64,000 nucleotides of DNA, taken from contig MU001498.1 of assembly GCA_010093485.1 (NCBI GenBank), positions 1,627,126 through 1,691,125 on the forward strand. The letters are read 5' to 3'. The stretch is from Karstenula rhodostoma CBS 690.94. Its lineage: Eukaryota > Ascomycota > Dothideomycetes > Pleosporales > Didymosphaeriaceae. Made by a program: the position numbers and the translations under genes. The first letter of the stretch is position 1; the number at the start of each line of letters is the position of its first letter. Below are positions 46,986 to 56,845 of this stretch, in pieces. The notes beneath the pieces were generated by a model. It saw nothing but the letters and a program-made list of their open reading frames with translations. It was not told the DNA's origin and ran no database searches.

Positions 46986-49765
46986 AATACTTTAAAATAG
47001 CTAAGTAAATATATTTAGAATATATTTAAGCTATCTAATATATCTATTTATAGTTTTTTTTTATATAAATCTATCTCTTTTTATAGCTTAAATTACTACT
47101 TATCTAGTTTAAACTACTTTTTTTAAATAGTAATTTAATTTCTCTATAGCTATAGTACCTTTTACTTTATCTATAACTTCTAATTTTAAATAAGAATTTA
47201 TTATTATATAGATTAATTTCTACTTAAATATATTAGAATTAATTTTAGAATATATTTAAATTAATATATTTAGAATTTAAAAAAGATCTAATAGAAGATA
47301 TTTTTACTAAAAAGAATCTTATAAAAAAAGTTTTTACTAAAGAAAATCTTATAAAAAAAGATTTTATAGAAGTAGTCTTTTTAGTCTTAGCTAAAAGTAG
47401 GTTATTTAATAGATACCTTACTCTTTCTATATTAATAAAGCTAGATAAGTTTAATATATAAAATATTTTATCCCTTTCTATAATATTTTTAGGTAAATTA
47501 TTCTCTCTTTACTCTAAATATATTATAAATATATTTATAAAAATTTTATTTAGAACTTATTTTTTTTTATTTATTTACTAGCCTCTCTTTATATATTAAT
47601 AAAGAACCTCTAAGATAGGCTTAGAGAATTATAATTTATATATTAAATCCTATATATATCCCTTATTTTATACTTTATAATATTTTAAAAATCTATTTAT
47701 TTTATACTAGAATATATTATAAATATATTCTTAATAGATTTATATTAACTTATTTTAAAATACTCTTAAAAAGAGGTTATCTCTATTTTATTTAATATCT
47801 TTTATTTCTAGCTTATTTAACTATATTAGAGTATAATTCTATTTAATTTTAAATAACTTTAAATATTAAACTTATATCTTATAGTAAGCCTATTATAATT
47901 ATAGAATATTTTTTATATCTAGTCTAGTTCTTAATATTATTTTATATTAAATTCTCTAAAATATATTAGAAATATATTCTAAATATATTTAGCCTTTACT
48001 TCTTATTTATAAAAAAATTATATAGTTTTATATATTTAGTCTTTATTTTAATATATAAAAGACTCCTTATTTAATTCTATATTATTTCTTAAATATATAA
48101 TACTTTTAGAATTACTTTATTAATACTTTAATAGAAGTATATATAATAAAAGTATATTATACTTTAGAATTATTAATACTAGTCTCTTAAGTAAGGATTT
48201 AAGATATAAAGTATTTCTTTAAAACCTATAAATATATTTAAATAGTATTAGAAATATATTTATTTAATTTATTTTATATTTACTTTATATCTATATTAAC
48301 TATAGTACTAAGAAATCCCTAACTATATAGATAATTCTAATAAAGATCCTTTTAAATAGCCTTATTACTTTCTTAGAAAAAGTAGAATAAGCTATTCCTA
48401 TATACTAATAGGGATTTAGAGTTAATAATAATTTAACTAAGAGTAATAACTAGAACTTATTAGGAATATATTTAAATAAAGTAATTAATAAACTATACTT
48501 TTACTATACTCCTTATAAAAAATAGTAATAAAAATTTTAAACTATTTCTTTTTAAATCTCTTATAAGATATATTTATTTAGAATATTATTTATAAGAAGA
48601 GAATTTTTACCTATTAGTTATAGAAATAGACTATATAATTAGCTAAAGCTATTATAGTAATATCTTAAATATAATATTAAATATATTAGAAATATATTTA
48701 AATAAATATATTTAGAATATATTTATATAAATATATATTTCTATTAGATTCTATAGATATTTTATATATTATTTATAAAGAATACCCTTAAAACTATATT
48801 TAAATAGGAAAGTAGTAAATTTTTTATATTTTATAATTTACTAAATTTAGTCTTTATTAGTAAAGGTAGTATTTAGTTTCTCTAAATATAAAATATTTTA
48901 CTACTATAAATAGGCTAGTAGTTATAGAGAATTTAGAAACTAAGCTAAATTTATTACTAATATATTTTAAATATATTTCTATAGATAAGTTTATATTTAC
49001 TTAATATTAGTATAAATATTAAATAAAGAATATTATAAATCTTCTCTAGTTAGTCTTTTAGAAAAAAGTATAGTAGTAGTAGAATATAAAAGTAAATTTT
49101 AGATAAAATAAAAATATAATAGGGAGTTATTACTAGATTAATAGGAATAAGAATAAAAAACTTTACTAAATAGATTTTCTTTATTATTTTACTCTAATCT
49201 TAGGAATAATTTATATCTAAATATATTTAGAAGTTATTTAGAATATATTTAAGTTTAAACTTACTATACTAATTAATTTAAGCTATTTAGAATTTTATAA
49301 TATTATAGTATTCTATTAGAAGAGGTAGACTATTTTAGAATAAACCTTTTAGATAATTAATATCTATTTTTTATAATACTTTTTAAAAAAAATAGTTTTT
49401 TATTTTTATTTTTTATTATATTTATACTTTATATCTAATTACCTAATATATAGAATTAGATAGATTCTACTATTATTAACTAGAATAAGTTTTAAATAAG
49501 TTCTAAATATATTTTTATATAGTATAATAGTTAAAGAACTAAGCTATATTTTTATAGATATAATATATAATATAATTAGTTTTATTATTATTTTTACTTT
49601 ATACTAAAATAATACCCTAATATTTCTTTCTCTCTACTTTTTTCTTTATTTAAGATACTAGTATAAAGCTATTTTATCTCTTTAAAAAGTTAAAAAGTAA
49701 TTTTAGTATATAAATAGGTTTAAATTATATTCTAAAAGTATTTATAGTATTTAATCCCTATATAT

Positions 49766-49987
49766 TATAGAGATTTACTATAAGGTAGGGTAATTTAATA
49801 AAGTAGGGGGATAAAAAGGCACGTTATACTTTACTAATATATAAATAAAGGGGGACTAAAAAAGTAGTTAAGGTATACCTAGTATCTATATATAGGCTAA
49901 CTAAAAAGGGTATAGTACTAAGCTAGCTAAAATAAAACTAGCGCGTACCTACTAATACTTAAGAATTCTAATAATAAAGTTTCTATA
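49766..49987. mobile_element. Small non-autonomous (MITE-like) insert, right arm only
   Basis: About 222 bp present in the right arm and absent from the corresponding left-arm site (30,051-30,070, an uninterrupted run of TA repeats). The ends are TATAGAGATTT and the complement TATAGAAACTT, a weak inverted repeat of about 12 bp, between TATAT flanks compatible with a TA target duplication. It retains CACG and GCGCG, so it is less RIP-mutated than its surroundings. A deletion in the left arm is the alternative. Confidence 0.45.
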
Positions 49988-50719
49988 TATATATACTTCT
50001 ACTTCTATATATTTATATTTAGGAATAAAGAAAAGGTTTATTTTAGAAAGTATACCTTTTTTTTAGAGTATTATATTTAAATATATTAAGATTATATTTA
50101 GAATCTATTTAACTATATATATTACTAATACTTTCTCTAGTATTTTTTTATTAGTTAGATATATACTATTAGCTAGCTATAGTATATAAATAATATATAT
50201 AATACTTTTATTATAAATTTTTAAATATATTAGAAGAATAGAAGAATAAATTATTTCTTTAATATATAGTATTATACTAAGCTTTTTATTTATACTTTTA
50301 AATATAAATAGTACTATTTATATAAATATATTATAAATATATTTAAAATATATTTAGGCTAAAAATATATTATAATTAGTAATTTAATACTCTTTTATAA
50401 TTTTTATAGCTAAAAGTTATTATTAGATTTAACTACTATATTTAAACTAATATTTTAAAATAGATTAGGGTTTTTAAGTAATAGGGTAGGTTATAGTAAT
50501 AAATTATAAATTTTATTTATATTTAAATATATTTTAAATAGATTAGTCCTAAAAAAATATTAGAAAGATAAAGAAATAAAAAAAATATTAATAATAACTT
50601 TATTTTTAAAGTAATTTAACTTTAAAAACTCTATAATTACTACTTTAGATAAAGTAGTTATACTAGTAAGGGGTATAGTTAGCTGAGGTAAAAACTATAG
50701 TTAGGTGAGCTGCATCCTG

Positions 50720-50728
50720 GTTGCGGGT
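50720..50728 (+). repeat. 9-bp flanking direct repeat, right copy
   Basis: GTTGCGGGT immediately after the right terminus; partner of 29,314-29,322. Confidence 0.5.
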
Positions 50729-52140
50729 TGTCACGGGCCAGGCCGCCGGCAGCGCGACATTACAGGCGGAGCCAACACCGAGACCAAACATGACCTACGC
50801 CCGCCCAAACGCAGCAGTCCCCGACGCGGCACCCACAACGCAGGATCGCTCCGCTCTACACAAGACAGGTCTGGCTGTCCGCCCCGTCCTTCATTCACCC
50901 CTCATCTCTCATCTCGCTTTTCAAGACAGGCAAGAGCCCACATAGTACCGCGCGGCGCCAAGCCGCGCATGGGGTCTGAAACTCTTACCTTTTCTTTGGC
51001 TTCTTGAACGTGGGCGGATTGCGTGCCCTGCCCTCCTCCAACTTGCCGTCTCCCTCCCTTCCAGGCGACCACCGCGCTTATGGTATAAAACACCAACCTC
51101 CATGCGCCTCGACGTTGTTTAGGACTAACTTCACCGACGATGAGATGGACCTTTCAGGAATGTGTAGTCGGCAGGTACTTATACAGGGTGAACGCTATGC
51201 TCCATTTGGCTAGCGTTCACATAGAACCTACACTCCTATCGCCCTTCCTGCATTGTGTGCGAACGACGTCTTGACAAGACAAACAGCGCGGTTTTATCAG
51301 CAATACTGTTTGTGGTCCAAAGATGATCGACTTTGACGTTGGCGTGCTTACTTGTCTCTCATCTACCGTTGTTCAACTCATGACCAGCTTCCGTGAGGCA
51401 GACAAACAGTTTGATACCTCAGACCGTTTCGAATCGAGTACGAAACCACCATCTGAGCCTCTACGCTATTTTATTATCCTCCAGCCAATTTGATGACGTT
51501 TCCTCAAGTAAAGACCATATCTTGCTTCGCCCGTCGGCCATTGGAAGGCAGCGTCTGTTGCGGCTCACGGCGGGATATGCGACAATGCATCCCTCAAGCC
51601 AATATTCTGAAGAACTTACTCTCTTGTGGTTTATCCAACTCGCCGCAAGAGCTTGATTCACTGAGTTCGGGTTCGTGGTGTGTTTTCCAGGTTTCACTCC
51701 TCGCCACCTAGCTGAAGTGAAAACTCAAAATTCGACGTACTATTTTATCACATCTTCAGGTGCCAAAGGCATCAGCGTCACGAGGGAGGGACTTCTGATT
51801 TAGCAAGTCGACCAGAGCGCCCACCGTTCTGGTCCCACTACATTATAAGCACCCCTCCCCTCTGCACGTCCCCGAGTTGACACCCGCGCACTACTCCTAC
51901 CACCCAGACTGCTCACCCGGACTGCTCACGCGGACTGACGACCACCCCTGGTATATCTACACCGTCGACTATATAGCAGGTCTTTCCTGGTAACATCAGC
52001 TCCGCTTGGCATTGAGGGAGATTCGAGCACCGAAACACAAAACCCAACTGCCATTCACCAAGCCCCGGGTTATCCAATCGCGTCTTAAACGAAGCAAAGA
52101 CTACGCAGCACGATTGAGCACGTTTAGCAAGGTGGAAAAG
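50729..52140. other. Right flank and promoter region of the FHA/pseudokinase gene
   Basis: Normal GC-rich sequence resumes abruptly. No gene supported up to 52,140. A TATA-like TATAA at about 51,844-51,848, followed by a C-rich tract (51,849-51,930), is a likely core promoter for the plus-strand gene starting at 52,141. That would give a 5' leader of roughly 250 nt. Confidence 0.45.
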
Positions 52141-55100
52141 ATGCTCGACCTTCCTGCAGGATGCCCCAAGATCCCGGGCAGCGTGTCGCGAGATAGTCTG
52201 GTGGCTATTGTCGTTGTCAAACACAAGGACGCCCATAGCGTCAACCACAACTCCTCTTACACCTGCCGCGCATTGGTCAAGAAAGATACAACTACCGGCC
52301 GCGAAGAGCCCTCCGGGACACTGATCTACGTACACCGCACTGTCGGTCGTCCTACATACAGCTTTGGGAAAGGACATTTCCCTGGGTCAGATTCGCCAGA
52401 GCCTGAAGACGATGCTAGTCCAACGCCACCGCATCCAACTTATGATGTCTATCTGCCAATCCACTCCGCTGTCAAGCAGCCGTTCGAACTGGTGCCCGAC
52501 CGCGAAACTGGCTGCTGGCGCATCGATGCAACGTCCATGGCCATTGTGACAGTTGCTGGTGTCGAGCTTCGGAAACCACAAGCCCAAGTTTCCTCGAGGA
52601 AGAAGGACACGAAGTTTGCACAGTCCCTGCCTCATTCGGTGTACCTGGATGCGTCGGATATGACTGTGATTACGTATGGTGATATTACAGTTAAGTTGTG
52701 GCTGATCCAAAGCCCAGGTGAGGTGCTAAAAACCGAACGCAACTTCAAGACAAACAGCCTTGACCAAAAGTTACAAAACGTGGTGAACCGGACCGAGGGC
52801 TGGGCGGAGCATCCATACATCTGGGACCGTCGCACAGACCCAGTTTCATCGAATACCTGGCGGGTGACGCAGCGCTTTACTGGAGAACTAGCTACAGCAA
52901 AGGTTTATCACCAGGTCAACAGCATCACAGATCGAGACCGCGAAATGCTCATGTTCAGTAAAGCGAACACCCACAGCTCAATTGTACGCTACCATATGGC
53001 GACCGAACTCCACGGCGTGCCCGCAGCCATTACAGACACGCACCAATCCATGGTTTCCTTCGCAGCCGTGGAGCCCACCCTGCATTCTATACATCCCGGA
53101 ATTCGTTGCAGACTTGCTGCAGAGATGTTCAGGCCGCTTTTTTCTGCGCTAGAGTGGCTGCACTACAACCGCATCATCCACGCGTCTGTCGCCCCAGCCA
53201 GCGTCCTGATACAGATGGGAGGTGATCGGCTGGCGAAGTTGTTGCTCGTGGACTATTCGAATGCTTGCATCGTTGACGTGGGCGAAGAAATGCCGCAGGA
53301 GCTGATGCGTCACGAGGGAGCCCAAGCGATGGCCATCATCGAAACATGCAGCAACATCTGGCATCTTCGTAAAAAGCCGCTGCCTGAGTGGAAGGAAGAG
53401 CAGACGATGGCGCAGATGACGGTGCAAGCTGAAGAACGGTTTTGGAAGGTGAAGCAGACTTGTGATGATTTCTTCCATCGTACGCCAGATGTGTGGAAGC
53501 AGGGGGAGGGAGCAATCATGTTGGAGTTTCTAGCTCTCCAGGAGAGGAAGTGGGCACGAGCTAGGGACGCTCAGATTCGTAATCCTGGGTTGCTTCAAGT
53601 TGGTCCGGTGACGCGTGTCGGCCTCCAAAAATACGTGGACGAGTGGGACCAGATGAAGTCGAGGCAGAATGTGGCAGACGATGATGCGCTGGTTTTGAAG
53701 TCGGCGAGCGAGGACCATCCAATGATTCTGAGCTTGGGTCATGCATACCTCGATGGCTTGATGAACGCGGTCTGTGGCGCCAAGGTCTACCCACAGCTGC
53801 CTCTACCGCACGAGATTTGCAGCAAGCTACAGTCACTCGAGGGTGAAGACCACGAGTCCTGGCAGAAGTTCCGAGTTGAGAAATCCCATGACTTCGCAGT
53901 GCACTCCATCGGTAGGAAGTCACAGATCATACAAATCGAGAGCCGCTCTCTGGCAGACTACCTCGCAGCCTGCGTCGAAATCTATCCAGCTGTGCGGAAA
54001 GTCGTACTGGAGGAGTACGATCGTGAGCTCGTATCGAACGGCGCCTTCCTTCTTCCAGAGTTTGTGGAGACATTCCACGAGCAGCTGAAGAAGCGCGTGC
54101 AGCTGCCAGCAAGCATGGACTCGACGTTAGAAGCACTGCGGAGTGTCAATACCCCGGGAACTCTCACCATCTCTGAAACCTACGATATCTCCTACCATCG
54201 ACCGTCGCAGATGTTCAACGTGACCCAAATGCATCGGTTCGCCACGATCGATGGATTGAACACGGGGCTTTCTGATCCCCGCATTTGGTGCGACAATTTT
54301 GTCGAGGTTCGTGGACAACCTGATCTGGAAGGCAATTTTGTGCCTCTCTCGATGTTGCCGCTGTTTGCTGATGCGTTCAGGCTGGCCGTTGTGCATCGTC
54401 CAGAACCTCATGAGACCCGATCCGCGCGCAACCCATCCGACTTTAGTCGCAATACTTCGCGGATAGTTCTGGCGCACGAACATCTAGTAGCGTACGCCTC
54501 GATGTCACGGACGCAGAACCAAGTCACCCACTGCCCCAAGGACGAATCAGACTTCCAGAGTTCGGAGAATTTCCTGTCGACTTACTTTGGGAACTGGAAA
54601 ATCTTGCCCAAGAACCGTGACGGCATGCACGAGTATCCGCGCCCCACGCATTGGGTCAGATACAAAACGGCAGAGGAGACGGAAGCCGCAGCCCCCATCT
54701 TCAAACGCAAGACACTGCGGCCGCACTCGGTGTCGTCCCGGGCATCTGGAAGTACACACTCATCCGGGAGTTCGCGAACACTTCCGGTTCTACTGGACCG
54801 CGACCCCAACGCGCCATGCCACCTCATCCACGCAATCCGCGATAGAACCAACGCCATCGCCCAGGCCACCACCCCTTTCAAGCGCCCAGTCGAGGCCACA
54901 GATCCAGACAGCGGCATCGGCCAACTCTCCCGCCGCGCCATGAACGCCGGACCCTCCAACAGCATAACCCTCTCCTTCGAAGCCCGAAACCCCAACCTCC
55001 ACCGCCGCCCCCAAACCCATCTCGACGACCCTGCACAACCCTTCCCCCCCGTCCCCTACACCCCAGCCGTGGCCCGGACCAACCACCAAGTCCACCGCGA

Positions 55101-55618
55101 AACACACACCTGGCTAGCCCAGCTGCACGCGGGCGAGACATGGGACGGCGATATCGACACCGGCACAGTGCACCACCCAGCTCTCGACCGCGCATCCACC
55201 ATCTCCTCGGCCGGCGTCTCCCTCGCTCCATCCGTCCGCCACGACCTCGCAGCAGCAGACGCCTGGCGTCGCGCCGAGCCCACCGAAGTCGCACTCTCCT
55301 CTGTCGATCGGCACCGCGCGCCCGAAACCGTCCTCGGCAACCCCACCATCCCTAGCACCACCATACCCATACACGGAGGGCTGCAGCCCCCTTCCGTCAC
55401 ACGCGCGCTCCACAACCGCTCGTTCGAGGACGTCTCGCGCGCGGCGGTGGCGCACGTGCCGCAGAGCGTGGGGGGCGGGGTGCCGTCGAGCAGCCAGTCG
55501 TTCTTTGAGGGGATGGCGCGGCTGCGGCCGAGCGGGATGGCGCGGGGTGTGTTTCGGCGGATGAGGGCGTCGGCGGGGGGTGCGGCGGCGGAGATGGTGC
55601 CGTGGGGGGTGGGGAGGG

Positions 55619-55649
<31 letters not shown>

Positions 55650-55707
55650 GGAAGATGGAGATGGTGATGGGGATTCGCAGATGACCGAGGCAGATGCGAG
55701 GGGGTAG
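52141..55707 (+). CDS. Large protein with FHA-like domain and degenerate protein kinase domain
   Basis: One open frame; the first in-frame ATG is 52,141, giving 1188 aa. Residues about 58-185 resemble a forkhead-associated beta-sandwich (TLIYVHRTVGRPTYSFGKG, then YDVYLPIHS and ELVPDRETGCWRID). Residues about 240-400 show a kinase-like fold (WRVTQRFTGELATAKVYH, then LEWLHYNRIIHASVAPASV). The catalytic HRD is HAS (His about 347) and the DFG is DYS (Asp about 371), so the loop lacks the catalytic Asp: a pseudokinase. A long helical middle follows, then a low-complexity Pro/Ser/Thr/Arg region ending in a Gly run and an acidic tail. The role is unknown; phosphopeptide-dependent scaffolding is inference. 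GC content of the last kilobase is high. Confidence 0.72.
55627..55650 (+). repeat. GGT microsatellite encoding a Gly run
   Basis: About seven consecutive GGT triplets within the 3' end of the pseudokinase gene, encoding poly-Gly. Length variation would keep frame. Confidence 0.85.
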
Positions 55708-56845
55708 GTGTGTCGTGGTGGCACCGTCCGTGCTTATGGGATGAATGGGGTTTTGGGTGTGATGCACACTACTTATTACTTACCTCTCCTGCCCTGAACC
55801 CCTCAATACACGTCGTCATCTTTGCCAGCGAACACTTCGCCGCACTAACGTCCTCGTGCAGGACGCCGGCCCTGTATTCCTGCGCCTGTCGTCGACGATA
55901 TCATAGCATAGCATACCCCAGATGAACGAATAAACAGGAAAGTACCCCGCAAAACGCCTATACCGCCCGAGAAAGTGGCCTCCTCTGTGCAGACTGTTCG
56001 TACAGCGTGAACAGGGTACGGGAGACTAGTTAGGTAGGGGTTTACGCGTGTGTCCAGGCGGGTCCCTGGAATCCGTCAGTTCATAAGACAATCCAGAACC
56101 ACCCATCACACGCCCACGCCCACCACATCACGACGAAGAAGCCACAAAAGTCAAAGTCAAAGTCAAAGCCAGAGACATTTTCCCTAACCAAACTCCAATC
56201 CATAATAAAAAAGAAACCCAGGCCCTCTCCAGAAATCATCAGATGACCCACCAGCTCAGCTCACCGCTCCGATAAACCCGACACCTCACCGTCCCGAGCC
56301 GCAGTCAGAGAAATCCCAACCGCCATCGAATCGCAATCTCGCCAATGGGTACCCGGATAATCCGCAGAAAAAAGGCCAGTTTCAGAGGCAGAAAAGAAAA
56401 AGCCCCGGTAGATGCCCATCGCAAGTAAACAAAAAGCCGAAATGTCCGTGATGTGCATGTGAAAGGAATGGGAATGGAGTTGGTCGTGACCCGTACAGAA
56501 GAGGTGAGTGATGGTATCCTACACCTTTGGGATTGATATTTCTGAGCTGGGACCGGCCGGTTGTGCGATGGGATGGTTGTACAGAAAAGGGGCAAGATAT
56601 GCTCGGCAATATTCGTTTCAATTCATTGATTTCGTTCATTCCTTGTCGTGAGACCGTGAAGCGCTGTTTAGCAGACGATATGGATGTGGAAGCATGCAAA
56701 TACCGTGAGCGTGGTTAGCGTCCCCAGTAGCAGGTTTGGACACTGAACGTCGTTTACGTCGTCCACTTATTTGTGTACCAGCCGAGAGCCGGGAGACAAT
56801 AACCGAAAGTCGAAGTAGACAACGACGCTGTAAGCTTAAAACAGC
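55708..56845. other. Convergent intergenic region
   Basis: Holds the 3' ends of two convergent genes and a short tandem array of AGTCAA (four units, about 56,149-56,170). No further gene is supported. Confidence 0.45.

Larger units (their letters stand above)
44020..50719 (-). repeat. Giant palindrome, right arm
   Basis: Inverted copy of the left arm, beginning one base after the centre at 44,019 and ending CATCCTG at 50,719. It lacks the LTR element, and the intact target is at 46,981-46,985. It carries a private insert of about 222 bp at 49,766-49,987. Several C/G bases lost from the left terminus are retained here (the complement reads TTTTTACCTCAGC where the left has TTTTTACTTTAGC). Confidence 0.9.

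Noticed and set aside
29400..50690. CRISPR array or mitochondrial DNA insertion as the source of the AT-rich block
   Set aside because: The regular AT motif is palindromic with unequal spacers, not a CRISPR array. The CpA/TpG loss and the nuclear LTR element indicate RIP on nuclear repeats and not mitochondrial sequence.
29329..50719. The palindrome as an assembly artefact
   Set aside because: The arms carry different insertions (LTR element left, 222-bp insert right) and many point differences, mostly of RIP type. A simple duplicated contig end would give identical arms. Long reads would still be the decisive test.
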